This document shows positions 24,924 to 35,550 of a DNA stretch of 64,000 nucleotides, one piece after another (position 1 is the first letter of the stretch; each line of letters starts with the position of its first letter). The translations under genes were made by a program, and so were the position numbers. Below the pieces are notes generated by a model. The model had not been told where the DNA came from. It made no database searches and saw nothing but the letters and a program-made list of their open reading frames with translations. This stretch comes from DATAES01 sp963721305 (GTDB lineage Bacteria > Actinomycetota > Acidimicrobiia > Acidimicrobiales > JACDCH01): contig CAVRIR010000006.1 in the NCBI GenBank assembly GCA_963721305.1, positions 186,001 through 250,000 of the forward strand, written 5' to 3'.

Positions 24924-25250
24924 GTCCGAATCTCCCTCGAAGGTCTGTGGATGTCGTCCGCCCCGAGGCATTCAATCGGGACAGTTCGCCGCATCGCCCC
25001 TCTTTCGGATGTCAGATGTGTCACACCGACGCTGTCCGGCGAGCGAGGACCGCAACCGAAATCCCGCGCATGTTTCTGTGATGGCTGACCCACCGGATCG
25101 GTGGCTCGAACGTCACAGAAACCGGCGTCCACCGTTCTGTGACGACTCAGCCACCGGAAACGGTGGCTGAGACATCAATGTGCAGGCGGGGGCACGCCTG
25201 GGGACGCCGCACGGTCCGGACGCACGGCGACTCGTCCGTATCATCGCCGG
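24924..25250. other. 327-base intergenic region with nested inverted repeats
   Basis: No gene is visible here. The gap separates the MMPL gene (minus) from the first crotonase gene (plus). Its right half is packed with inverted repeats: GTTTCTGTGA (25072-25081) with TCACAGAAAC (25113-25122); inside it CCACCG-GAT-CGGTGG (25090-25104); then CTCAGCCACCG-GAAA-CGGTGGCTGAG (25146-25171). The octamer TTCTGTGA recurs at 25135-25142. It is probably a regulatory region or a small non-autonomous element. Confidence 0.6.
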
Positions 25251-26072
25251 ATGGCAACGTACGAGACGGTGCTGCTCGAGAAGGCCGACGGCGTCGCGTG
25301 GGTGACGCTCAACCGGCCCGAGGTGCGCAACGCGATCAACCAGAAGATGCGCGACGAGCTGCGCGAGATCTGGTGGGGACTCCGGTACGACGACGACGTG
25401 CGTTGTGCCGTGCTGGCGGCGGAAGGCGAGTCGTTCTGCACCGGCATCGACCGCGCCGAATCGATCTCCGAGGAGAACACCGACGCGATGGAAGCCGGCA
25501 ACTTCCCCGGATATCCGACGCCGTGGATGTACGACGATCCCGGCCGCGACGTCGGCCCGAAGGCATGCGATCTGTGGAAGCCGGTCATCGCAGCGGTGCA
25601 GGGCATCGCATGTGCGGGCGCGTTCTACATGCTCGGCGAAACCGAGTTCATCATCGCCTCGTCGGACGCGGTGTTCTTCGATCCGCACGTCACGTACGGC
25701 ATGACCGCCGCGTTCGAGCCGATCCAGCTGCTCGCCAAGATGCCGTTCCAGGAAGTGATGCGCATGTCGCTGCTCGGAGCCGACGAGCGCATGTCCGCCG
25801 AACGAGCGCGTGAGATCGGTCTCGTGTCCGAGGTGGTCGCCCGAGACGAGCTCCGCGAACGCGCCGCATGGGCCGCGCAAGTGATCGCCGACTCGCCGGC
25901 GCTGGCGGTGCAGGGAACGATGCGGGCGCTGTGGACCGGCCTCGAGGTGTCGCGCTCGCAAGGGATCGAGGTCGCCAACCTGTTCACCCGGATCGGCTCG
26001 GACCCCGACGCGTTCCGCCAGGGTCAGGAGCGCTTCTCGTCCGGGCAGCGCCAGAAGTGGCGGCTGCGCTGA
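25251..26072 (+). CDS. Enoyl-CoA hydratase/isomerase (crotonase family)
   Basis: This 273-residue crotonase has the typical N-terminus ADGVAWVTLNRPEVRNAINQ, the oxyanion motif around SFCTGIDRAES (about residues 62-72), the second oxyanion strand IACAGAFYMLGETEFIIASS, and the FFDPHVTYGM segment. In place of the two catalytic glutamates of classical hydratases it has FFDPHV and FEPIQL, so the exact reaction (hydration, isomerisation or ring cleavage) is open. It closely resembles the crotonase at 28766; both carry TGIDR, DLWKPV and ERMSA segments, so one is probably a duplicate of the other. It begins the catabolic region. Confidence 0.9.
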   Translation: MATYETVLLEKADGVAWVTLNRPEVRNAINQKMRDELREIWWGLRYDDDVRCAVLAAEGESFCTGIDRAESISEENTDAMEAGNFPGYPTPWMYDDPGRDVGPKACDLWKPVIAAVQGIACAGAFYMLGETEFIIASSDAVFFDPHVTYGMTAAFEPIQLLAKMPFQEVMRMSLLGADERMSAERAREIGLVSEVVARDELRERAAWAAQVIADSPALAVQGTMRALWTGLEVSRSQGIEVANLFTRIGSDPDAFRQGQERFSSGQRQKWRLR

Positions 26073-26175
26073 CGAACGCCGGACACTCGCCTCCGTCATT
26101 CGCCCGTATCAAAGCGCATGTCGTAGGGTGCCACCGCAATCTAACGGTCGTGTCACACATCGTGGGGGGTAGTTC

Positions 26176-27000
26176 ATGGGTCTGTTCGACGCCTTCAGCT
26201 ACAAGGGCAAGCGCGCGCTGGTCGTCGGCGGCGCAACCGGCATGGGCGCGGCGGTCGCCGAGGTCGTACAGGACGCGGGTGCCGAGGTCGTGGTCATGGA
26301 CCGTGCCGAGGTCACCCTCTCCGGCGTGAAGGCGATCTCCCTCGACCTCTCGGACAAGGCCTCGATCGAAGCGGCGATCGACGAGTGCGGCGGACCGATC
26401 CACGCGCTGTTCTCGTGCGCCGGTGTCGCAGACGGCACGCCCGGTATCGAGCGCATCAACTTCATCGGCCATCGTCACTTGATCGACCGCGCCATCGCCG
26501 CCGACATGCTGCCGAGGGGCTCCGCCATCGGCTTCATCTCTTCCGCCGCCGGTATGGGTTGGGAGAACAGCCTCGACGAATGTCTCGAGTACCTCGACGT
26601 CACCGACTTCGACGAGGCCACGAAGTGGGCGCAGGATCATCTTCATGCCGACTACATGTGGAGCAAGAAGACGATCAACGCGTACGTCGCGCGTGAAGCA
26701 TTCAGCATGCTGAAGAAGGGCATCCGCATCAACTGCATCCTCCCCGGCCCGACCAACACGCCTCTCGCGCAGGCCAACAAGGAGATGTGGCTCGGATTCG
26801 GCGCCGACTACCGCGAAGAAGTGGGCGTCGACGCCGCCACGCCGCTCGAGCAGGCGTACCCACTCGTGTTCCTGTGCAGCGACGCCGCGTCCGGCGTCAC
26901 CGGCATCACCATGGTCACCGACGCGGGCTACTTCGGTTCGGGCGTCACCGGCTCGTATGGTCCCGCCAAAGAGGCGATCGGCTTCCTGCGCAGCATCTAG
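26176..27000 (+). CDS. Short-chain dehydrogenase/reductase
   Basis: This 274-residue SDR starts KRALVVGGATGMGAAVAEVV (GxxxGxG nucleotide loop, residues about 11-30), followed by SLDLSD, FSCAGVA, the serine region FISSAAGMGW, the YMWSKK active-site Y-x3-K (near residue 160) and the C-terminal SGVTGITMVTDAGYFG. The layout is close to the 3-alpha-hydroxysteroid-dehydrogenase-like SDRs of mycobacteria, which oxidise a ring or chain alcohol with NAD(P). The substrate is not provable. GGGGGG lies 6 bases before the ATG. It is followed 36 bases later by the DUF35/aldolase gene. Confidence 0.88.
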   Translation: MGLFDAFSYKGKRALVVGGATGMGAAVAEVVQDAGAEVVVMDRAEVTLSGVKAISLDLSDKASIEAAIDECGGPIHALFSCAGVADGTPGIERINFIGHRHLIDRAIAADMLPRGSAIGFISSAAGMGWENSLDECLEYLDVTDFDEATKWAQDHLHADYMWSKKTINAYVAREAFSMLKKGIRINCILPGPTNTPLAQANKEMWLGFGADYREEVGVDAATPLEQAYPLVFLCSDAASGVTGITMVTDAGYFGSGVTGSYGPAKEAIGFLRSI

Positions 27001-27035
27001 CGGTTCGCTCCACCAGCCCTCTCGTGGAAGCAACA

Positions 27036-28668
27036 ATGCGCCCGCTGCCGCAACTGACGCCGGTCAGCGCCTGGTTCTGGCAGTCCGGCGAAGACGGCAA
27101 ATTGCGGATCCAAGGATGCGCGGATTGCGGCACGCTCGTGCATCCACCGACACCGATATGTCCCGTGTGTCGAAGCCGCGACGCGCGTCACGACGATCGT
27201 CTCCGGACGCGGGACGGTGGTCGGCTTCACCGTCAACCAGCATCAGTGGTCGCCCGCCTTCGAACCGCCGTACGCGATCGCGAACGTCGCGCTCGACGAG
27301 GACCCGACCGTGCATCTCACCACGAACATCGTCGGTTGCGACGATCCCTTCGATGTGCATGTCGGCCAGCGCGTGCGGGTCCGCTTCGAACACCACGACG
27401 ACGTGTGGTTGCCGCTGTTCGAACCGACGGGTGAGACAGACGCCGAGAACACAGTCGGCGAGCCGCGCCGTCCTCCGCCGCGCGCCCCGCTCGGTCCAGA
27501 GCGGTTCGAGCACCGCGCCATCCTCTCCGGCGTCGGCCGTTCGGCGATCGGGCGCCGGCTCATGGTCGATCCCCTGTCGTTGACCGTCGATGCATGCCTC
27601 GCCGCGGTCGCCGATGCCGGCCTCACGCTCGACGACATCGACGGGCTGTCGACCTATCCCGGCACCGCCGGCATGGGCATGAGCGAGGGCGGCGTCACCG
27701 CGGTGGAAGAGGCGCTGCGCTTGCATCCCACATGGATCAACGGCGGTGGCGAGCTCCCCGGTCCGGGCGGTTCGGTGATCGCGGCGATGCTCGCGGTTGC
27801 GAGCGGGCTGTGCCGTCACGTCCTCTGCTTCCGCACCGTGTGGGAGTCGACGTTCGCCGCGCTCGGCATGCCCGGTGCCGGAGGAGGCGCTCGCGTCGGT
27901 GGGTTCCAGGAGTGGCGCGCGCCCTTCGGCGCGCTGTCTGCCGCGAACTGGATCGCCATGAACGCGAACCAGTACTTCCACCGCTACGGGGCGACGCGCG
28001 AGATGCTCGGATGGATCGCGATCAACGGACGGCAAGGCGCAGCGCGCAACCCTGCGGCGATCTACCGCGATCCGATGACGATGGACGACTACATGACCGC
28101 CCGTCCGATCACGACGCCGTTCGGCTTGTACGACTGCGATGTCCCGTGTGACGCGTCGATCGCTGTGGTCGTGTCGGATGCGTCGACCGCATCCGATCTG
28201 CCGAAGCGTCCCGTACGGGTCGAAGCGGTCGGTACGCAGATCACCGAGCGCATCTCGTGGGACCAGGACACGATCACGCACGAGCCGCAGGTGCTCGGGC
28301 AGTCGGCCCATCTGTGGACCCGCACCGACATGACGCCGGAGGACGTCGACGTCGCGCTCGTCTACGACGGATTCACGTTCAACGCCGTCTCGTGGCTCGA
28401 AGCGCTCGGCTTCTGCGGCATCGGCGAGGCGAAGGACTGGCTCGACGGCGGGCGACGGATCGCGCTCGACGGCGACGTTCCCGTCAACCCGCACGGCGGC
28501 CAACTCTCCGAGGGCCGCACGCACGGCTTCGGCTTCATCTACGAAGCGGTGACGCAACTGCGCCACGAGGCCGGCGACCGTCAGGTGCCCGGCGCGCGCA
28601 CCGCCGTGGTGACGTCCGGCGGAGGAACGCCGTCGGGCGTCCTGTTGCTGCGACGCGACGGGACGTAG
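27036..28668 (+). pseudogene. DUF35 OB-fold/zinc-ribbon domain fused to Ltp2-like thiolase-fold protein, one frameshift
   Basis: This protein has about 543 residues. The N-terminal 130 residues are DUF35: the rubredoxin-like zinc ribbon CADCGTLVHPPTPICPVC, then an OB-fold (GTVVGFTVNQHQWSPAFEPP, FDVHVGQRVRVRFE). The rest is an SCP2-type thiolase fold, GVGRSAIGRR to GFGFIYEAVTQLR. The nucleophilic cysteine site of true thiolases is absent (GGSVIAAMLAVASG), as in Ltp2, a retro-aldolase of steroid side-chain cleavage that works with a separate DUF35 protein; HGGQLSEGRTHGFGF matches the Ltp2 C-terminus. Frame 1 (zinc ribbon) and frame 2 (the rest) are joined by dropping one base near 27178-27188. 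Confidence 0.8.
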
Positions 28669-28765
28669 CGGCCGCTTCCCCTCGACGCCACGTCGACGCG
28701 ACCTCGACGGCTACTGTCCTCGCCGCGCTCGACATCGGTGGGTGTCGGGTGGAAGGGGGACCAGC

Positions 28766-29599
28766 ATGGACAGCTTGGAGACGCTCTTGTACGAGGAGCA
28801 GGACGGCGTCGCCATCCTCACGCTCAATCGTCCGGACGTCTACAACGCGTTCAACACGCGCATGCAGCGCGAGCTGCAGCAGGTGTGGCGCTCGCTGCGC
28901 AGCAACGACGACGTGCGGGTCGTGGTGCTGACGGGAGCCGGCGACAAGGCGTTCTGCACCGGTATCGACCGCGAGGAATCGATCAAGGAATACCTCGAAG
29001 ATCCGACCGGCGAGAAGAGCGGTCTCGAGGTCTCCGGCAAGGTCTCGACGCCGTTCATGTTCAACGACCCCGGGGCGTTCATCAACCCGAAGCAGAACGA
29101 TCTCTGGAAGCCGGTCGTCTGCGCCGTCAACGGCATGGCCTGTGCCGGTGCGCTCTATCTGCTCGGCGAGTCGGACATCATCATCGCGGCCGAGCACGCC
29201 ACGTTCTTCGACCCGCACGTGAGTTACGGGATGGTCGCCGGTTTCGAGACCGTGCACCTGCTGCAGAAGCTGCCGTTCGGCGAGATGCTGCGCGTCGCGT
29301 TGATGGGTGGCCACGAGAGGATGTCGGCGGCGCGTGCGCACCAGATCGGTCTCGTGTCGGAAGTCGTTCCTGCGGACGAGTTGATGGAACGCGCGATGTG
29401 GGTCGCGCGCGCGATCGCCATGTCACCACCGCTCGCGGTGCAGGGCACGTTGCGAGCCGCGTGGATGGCCCACGAGGCGTTCCGTCGCGACGCGCTCGCA
29501 CAGATCCCGATGCTCGTCCTGCTCGGCACCACCTACGAGAACATCGAGGCGGGCCAGGCGAGCTTCCACAGCAATCGCGAGAAACCCCGCATCCGCTGA
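28766..29599 (+). CDS. Enoyl-CoA hydratase/isomerase (crotonase family)
   Basis: This 277-residue crotonase starts at ATG 28766, preceded by GAAGGGGG. It carries QDGVAILTLNRPDVYNAFNT, AFCTGIDREESI, NGMACAGALYLLGESDIIIA and FFDPHVSYGMVAGFETVHLL. It is a close paralogue of the enzyme at 25251, with the same replacement of the classical catalytic glutamates around FFDPHV. The two crotonases flank an SDR and the DUF35/aldolase, so they may act on successive intermediates of one chain. It converges with the LLM gene after it. Confidence 0.9.
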   Translation: MDSLETLLYEEQDGVAILTLNRPDVYNAFNTRMQRELQQVWRSLRSNDDVRVVVLTGAGDKAFCTGIDREESIKEYLEDPTGEKSGLEVSGKVSTPFMFNDPGAFINPKQNDLWKPVVCAVNGMACAGALYLLGESDIIIAAEHATFFDPHVSYGMVAGFETVHLLQKLPFGEMLRVALMGGHERMSAARAHQIGLVSEVVPADELMERAMWVARAIAMSPPLAVQGTLRAAWMAHEAFRRDALAQIPMLVLLGTTYENIEAGQASFHSNREKPRIR

Positions 29600-29617
29600 C
29601 CCGCGGGTTCGCGTTCG

Positions 29618-30592
29618 TCAGTCGTCGAGTTGTGGGAGGACCTTCGACGCGACGAGTTCGAGACTCTCCCACGCGAGGTCGGGCGGGAGGCCGCCCATGA
29701 GCGGATGAAGCCGCAGTGAACCCGTCTCCTTCGCGAACTCCACGCATTCGTCCGGCGTGAAGACGGCGTAGGACCCGCTCGCTCGCAGCGCGTCGGCGTC
29801 GTTGCTCGGGGCGTACGGACCGAGCGCGGCCGACTCGGCCAACCACCGTCCGTACGAGTTCGTCTCGTGCAACGCGTGCGGCGCGATCCTCGCCCACGCG
29901 GCGTCGGGATCCTCGGCGACGTGGACGAACAACGGCCCGTCCATGCTGATCGGCGGACCGGCGACGCGACCGAGGTCCGCGCACGCCTTCTCGTAGGCGG
30001 GCCACAACGACGCGTCGACCGGTAAGAAGCCGTCGCCGAGGCGGGCCGCGCGCCGGGCGGCAGCCGGTGTCGAGCCGCCGAACAACAGCGCGGGACCGGT
30101 CGGCCGCGCCGGACGAGGCGTGATCCGCACCCGCCGTCCCCGATACTCGAACTCCTCGCCCGTCCACGCGGCGCGGAGAACGGCGACACCTTCCTCGAGC
30201 AGCGAGACCCGCTCGTCCAGCGTGCGCCCGAACATCGCCAGCTCCTCCGGCCGGTAGCCCGAGCCGACGACGAGATCGACACGCCCACCGCTCGCGAGGT
30301 CGAGCACGGCGAGGTCCTCTGCGAGCCGGATCGGGTCGTACAGCGGCACGAGGAGCGCAGCAACGAGGATGCGCAGCGATTTCGTCCGTCCCGCGATGGC
30401 GCCGGCGAGCACGAGCGGCGACGGGCAGTAACCGTCATCCGATCCGTGATGCTCGGAGAGCGCGACGAACGGAAATCCGTGTTCTTCGCCCCATGCGCAC
30501 TGCTCGAGGGCAGCGGCGTACAGCGCCTCGGCGGGTGGACCGAACGACGGCGCGCGCAGGTCGTACCGCAATGAGAGCGTGATTCCGTGCAT
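29618..30592 (-). CDS. LLM-class F420-dependent oxidoreductase
   Basis: This 324-residue luciferase-like protein has GFPFVALSEHHGSDDGYCPS near the N-terminus (the EHHG motif), a substrate-pocket strand AALLVPLYDPIRLAEDLAVL, SGGRVDLVVGSGYRPEELAM (about residues 98-117) and ALLFGGSTPAAARRAARLGD. The motifs are typical of F420- or FMN-dependent monooxygenases in actinobacterial catabolic clusters. The ATG at 30592 begins the fold directly. It is divergent from an SDR gene, with only 56 bases between the two starts, so they share a promoter region. The substrate is unknown. Confidence 0.87.
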   Translation of the reverse strand: MHGITLSLRYDLRAPSFGPPAEALYAAALEQCAWGEEHGFPFVALSEHHGSDDGYCPSPLVLAGAIAGRTKSLRILVAALLVPLYDPIRLAEDLAVLDLASGGRVDLVVGSGYRPEELAMFGRTLDERVSLLEEGVAVLRAAWTGEEFEYRGRRVRITPRPARPTGPALLFGGSTPAAARRAARLGDGFLPVDASLWPAYEKACADLGRVAGPPISMDGPLFVHVAEDPDAAWARIAPHALHETNSYGRWLAESAALGPYAPSNDADALRASGSYAVFTPDECVEFAKETGSLRLHPLMGGLPPDLAWESLELVASKVLPQLDD

Positions 30593-30648
30593 GTTGCTGC
30601 CCGCTAGCCTTCCCCCGTCGAGTGACACAGATGTTAGATGGGAGGGCG

Positions 30649-31476
30649 GTGGACACGACGAAGGACGTCCTGGTCATCATCGGAAGCGGCGGGATGGGAC
30701 TGGCGATCGCGCGCCGTTGCGGATCCGGTGCCACCGTCGTGCTCGCCGACGTCACGGATGACGGGCTGACCACGCCGGCCACGGCGCTCGAACAGGAGGG
30801 CCACGACGTCCACACCCACCGCACCGAGGTCACCGACACGGGTTCCTTACGCGACCTCGCGCAGGCCGCAGCCGCGCTCGGCAACGTCCGCTCGATCGTG
30901 CACACCGCCGGCGTGTCACCGGTGCAGGCGCCCGCGGGCGCCGTCATCGCGGTGGACCTCATCGGCGTCGCGAACATGCTCGACGCGTTCACGGATGTCG
31001 TCGCGCCTGGCGGTGCGGGCGTCGTCATCTCGTCCATGGCCGGACATCTCGGTCCGCCACTGTCCGACGACGACGAGCACGCGTTGCTCGACGCGAGCGC
31101 AACAGAGCTGCTGTCGGTCGGCTGCGTCCGCGAGGCGGCATCAGGCGATCCCGGTCTCGCGTACGCGTTCGCCAAGCGCGCCGCCGCGGTGTTGGTGCGA
31201 GCCGCGGCCGCGCCATGGGGACAGCGCGGCGCGCGCATCAACTCCATCAGCCCCGGTGTCATCGCGACAGGGATGGGTCACGCCGAGCTCGCCGGTCCGT
31301 CGGGCGAGTTCATGCAGTTGATGGTCGACAAGTCAGGTTCGGGGCGCCTCGGAACTCCCGACGACATCGCCGCCGCGACCGATTTCCTGCTCAGTCCGCA
31401 AGCAGCATTCGTGACCGGCACCGACCTGCTCGTCGACGGCGGCGCGGTCGCCGCGGTGCGCAGCGGGCAGTTGTGA
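30649..31476 (+). CDS. Short-chain dehydrogenase/reductase
   Basis: This 275-residue SDR has a nucleotide loop VLVIIGSGGMGLAIARRCGS, the NAD-binding VHTAGVSPVQAP, the serine region GVVISSMAGHLG, the catalytic Y-x3-K in AYAFAKRAA, and a C-terminal FVTGTDLLVDGGAVAA typical of classical SDRs. GTG at 30649 follows GGGAGG at a short spacing; ATG at 30631 and GTG at 30622 in the same frame are alternatives. It is one of three SDRs in the catabolic region and is followed by the aldehyde dehydrogenase gene 44 bases later. Confidence 0.87.
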   Translation: MDTTKDVLVIIGSGGMGLAIARRCGSGATVVLADVTDDGLTTPATALEQEGHDVHTHRTEVTDTGSLRDLAQAAAALGNVRSIVHTAGVSPVQAPAGAVIAVDLIGVANMLDAFTDVVAPGGAGVVISSMAGHLGPPLSDDDEHALLDASATELLSVGCVREAASGDPGLAYAFAKRAAAVLVRAAAAPWGQRGARINSISPGVIATGMGHAELAGPSGEFMQLMVDKSGSGRLGTPDDIAAATDFLLSPQAAFVTGTDLLVDGGAVAAVRSGQL

Positions 31477-31520
31477 CACTCGGTTTATTTCTCTCCAAAG
31501 CGAACAGGTAGGTTCCGGGC

Positions 31521-32978
<1,458 letters not shown>

Positions 32979-32984
32979 CCCGCG

Positions 32985-34187
32985 TCAGATGATCCCGTCG
33001 GCCCGCAATACGGCGAGCCGTCGGTCATCGAGCCCGAGCACGTCTTTGTACACGGGGTCGTTGTCGGCCCCGAGCCCGCGGCCCAGATGGTCGACGCGAG
33101 CGGGCGTTGCGGTCAGTTGCGCGAGCGGGGCTTGCACGGTGACGGTGCCGAAGTCCGGATCCTTCACCTCGACGAACGCGCCGCGCGCTCGCAAGTGCTC
33201 GTCCGCGAGCAACTGCTGCGCGTCGTAGACCGGCGCGGCTGCCACGTCCGCGGCGCGGAACGCCTGCATCACTTCGTCGAGGGTTCTCTCGACGATCCAC
33301 TTCTCGACGAGCTCGTCGATCTCACGCGCACGGGTTTGGCGGCGCGCCGGATCGACGTATTCGGGGTCGTTCGCCAGCTCCGGCCGGCCGATGACTCGGA
33401 ACAGCCGCACCGCGACGCTCGGCGAGGCGCTCGAGAGGGCGAGCCAGCGATCGTCCGCAGTGCGGTACGCGTTGCGGGGCGCGCTCGCGGGGAGCGCGTT
33501 GCCGATGCGTCCGGGGATCTTGCCGAGCTGGTCGTACGCGAGCGTCGTCGATTCGAGCATGCGCGCCAGCGGCTCGATCAGGTTCACGTCGACGAGCTGA
33601 CCTTCGCCACTTTTCATGTCGCGGTGGTAGAGCGCCATCGTCACCGCGTACGTCGCCGCGAGCGACGCGACACCGTCCGCAAGACTGAACGGAGGAAGCG
33701 TCGGCGGTCCGTCGGGCTGGCCGGTGACGTGCGCGAACCCGCTCATGGCCTCGGCGAGCGTGCCGTAGCCGGGACGGTCGCTCGCCGGCCCGCCGCGGCC
33801 GTACCCGGTGAGGTGCAGCACGACGACACGGGGATGGCGCGCGTGCACGGAGTCGTAGTCGATGCCCCATCGCTCGAGCGCGCTCGGCCGGTTGCCCAGG
33901 ATCAGCACGTCGCTCACGTCGAGCAACTGGTGCAGCAGTTCCTGGCCTTCCGGGCGACGCAGGTCGAGGGTGATGCAGCGCTTGTTGCGCGCCACGCTCT
34001 TCCACACCAGTCCGATGCCGTCCTTGCAGTCACCCCACGTCCGCAACGGATCGCCCGCACCGGGTTGCTCGACCTTGATGACCTCCGCGCCGTATTCACC
34101 GAGCGCGGCACCGGCCATCGGTCCGGCGAACAGAGTGGCGACCTCGATGACGCGCAGCCCGGCGAGCGGGCCGGCGGCTTCACACAT
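32985..34187 (-). CDS. Class III CoA-transferase (CaiB/BaiF family)
   Basis: This 400-residue CoA-transferase has PLAGLRVIEVATLFAGPMAG at the start, GAEVIKVEQPGAGDPLRTWG, ARNKRCITLDLRRPEGQELL, and HLTGYGRGGPASDRPGYGTL. The motif that holds the catalytic aspartate in the family reads VDVNLIEPLA, with glutamate in place of the usual aspartate; such variants exist but the activity is less certain. ATG at 34187 overlaps the end of the LLM gene at 34180 by 8 bases. It is the last gene of a tightly packed run with the LLM monooxygenase and the amidohydrolase, suggesting conversion of a liberated acid to its CoA ester. Confidence 0.9.
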   Translation of the reverse strand: MCEAAGPLAGLRVIEVATLFAGPMAGAALGEYGAEVIKVEQPGAGDPLRTWGDCKDGIGLVWKSVARNKRCITLDLRRPEGQELLHQLLDVSDVLILGNRPSALERWGIDYDSVHARHPRVVVLHLTGYGRGGPASDRPGYGTLAEAMSGFAHVTGQPDGPPTLPPFSLADGVASLAATYAVTMALYHRDMKSGEGQLVDVNLIEPLARMLESTTLAYDQLGKIPGRIGNALPASAPRNAYRTADDRWLALSSASPSVAVRLFRVIGRPELANDPEYVDPARRQTRAREIDELVEKWIVERTLDEVMQAFRAADVAAAPVYDAQQLLADEHLRARGAFVEVKDPDFGTVTVQAPLAQLTATPARVDHLGRGLGADNDPVYKDVLGLDDRRLAVLRADGII

Positions 34188-35550
34188 CCGCGCCCACGGC
34201 CGGACGGGGCAGGCCGAGGTGATCACGCAGCGTCGTCCCCGTGTAGCGGTCGCGGAACACGCCCCGCCGTTGCAGCTCGGGTACCACCAACCGCACCATG
34301 TCCTCGTACGCGCCCGGCACGTGCGTCGCCGCGATGACGAAGCCGTCACACGCATCGCCGTCGAACCATTCCTCCATCTGATCGGCAACATCCGTCGCGG
34401 TGCCGACGAACCGTGGACCCTGCAAGAGGGTCGCGCGATGTCCGGCCAGGTCGCCGAGCGTGACGCTGTCGCCGATGTGCTGGCGCAAGTTGTGAACGAG
34501 ACCGCGGATGCCCGACACCGATTCGATGAGATCGTCGGTGATCGGATCGTCGAGTGACATCGTCGAGAAGTCGTAGTTCATGAGCTCGGACAGCAACGTG
34601 AGCGATGCCGTCGGATCGACGAGCTCGTTGAGGAACACCTGCTCGCGCTCCTCCGCGTGCGCTCGTGACTCTCCGACGACCGTGTACGTCATCGGGCACA
34701 TGCGCACGGAGTCGGGGTCGCGCCCCCCTTCGGCGATGCGATCCTTCTGATCCTTGTAGTGCGACCGGGCGATGTCGAGGTTCGGATCGCCGGTGAAGAT
34801 GAGCTCGGCCCAACGCGCCGCGAAATCGCGACCCCGCCCTGACGAGCCTGCCTGCATCAGCACCGGCCGTCCCTGGGGAGAGCGCGGAACGGTCAACGGC
34901 CCGCGCACGTGGAAGTACTCGCCGTCGTAATCGAGCTCACGCACCATGTCCGGATCGGCGAACCGACCCGCGACGCGATCGAGGACGAGCGCGTCGTCGT
35001 CCCACGTGTCCCACAGACCGACGGTCGCCTCCATGAACTCGTCGGCGCGGTCGTAGCGCTCGTCGTGGCCGAGGTGCGCCTTCAACCCGAAGTTCTGCGC
35101 CTCGCCGTCGTTGACCGACGTGACGACGTTCCACGCCGCGCGGCCACCCGACAGATGGTCGAGCGTGGCGAACGTCCGGGCCACGTGGTACGGCGCGTAG
35201 TACGTCGTCGAATACGTCGCGCCGAGCCCGATGTGCTGTGTCGCGCCCGCGATCAGACCCAGGACGATGCTGAGATCGAGCTTCACCGGACGCGCGCCGA
35301 GACGGACGGCATCCGCGACCGACCCTGCGTAGATCCCGGGCATGGCGAGCCGGTCGTCGAAGAACATGAGGTCGAAGCAACCGTCCTCGAGCGCGCGGCC
35401 GAGCTTCAAGTAGTAGCGCTGGTCGAGGAACCCGTGCTCGGTCGCAGGATGTCGCCACGACCCGGCATACACCGTGACGTTGCCGGCCTGCATGAACGCG
35501 ACGAGCGCCATCTGCCGCGACGTGGACTTCTTCGATGCCACCAGCGTCAC
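34180..35550 (-). CDS. NtaA/SnaA/DszA-type flavin monooxygenase
   Basis: This 456-residue luciferase-like monooxygenase belongs to the NtaA/SnaA/DszA type, longer than ordinary LLM proteins. Landmarks are LDQRYYLKLGRALEDGCFDL, MFFDDRL, GLGATYSTTYYAPYHVARTF, then LDHLSGGRAAWNVVTSVNDG (about 150-170), and PVLMQAGSSGRGRDFAARWA. The family uses FMNH2 from a separate reductase to oxidise chelators, sulfones or terpenoid ketones. The GTG at 35550 overlaps the amidohydrolase stop (GTGA), and its stop overlaps the CoA-transferase start. The KshB-like reductase at 43311 or a housekeeping reductase could supply flavin; none is adjacent. Confidence 0.88.
   Translation of the reverse strand: MTLVASKKSTSRQMALVAFMQAGNVTVYAGSWRHPATEHGFLDQRYYLKLGRALEDGCFDLMFFDDRLAMPGIYAGSVADAVRLGARPVKLDLSIVLGLIAGATQHIGLGATYSTTYYAPYHVARTFATLDHLSGGRAAWNVVTSVNDGEAQNFGLKAHLGHDERYDRADEFMEATVGLWDTWDDDALVLDRVAGRFADPDMVRELDYDGEYFHVRGPLTVPRSPQGRPVLMQAGSSGRGRDFAARWAELIFTGDPNLDIARSHYKDQKDRIAEGGRDPDSVRMCPMTYTVVGESRAHAEEREQVFLNELVDPTASLTLLSELMNYDFSTMSLDDPITDDLIESVSGIRGLVHNLRQHIGDSVTLGDLAGHRATLLQGPRFVGTATDVADQMEEWFDGDACDGFVIAATHVPGAYEDMVRLVVPELQRRGVFRDRYTGTTLRDHLGLPRPAVGADV

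Noticed and set aside
29590..29618. ACCCGCGGGT palindrome between convergent genes as terminator
   Set aside because: It has a short 5-bp stem with no loop and cannot form a stable hairpin.
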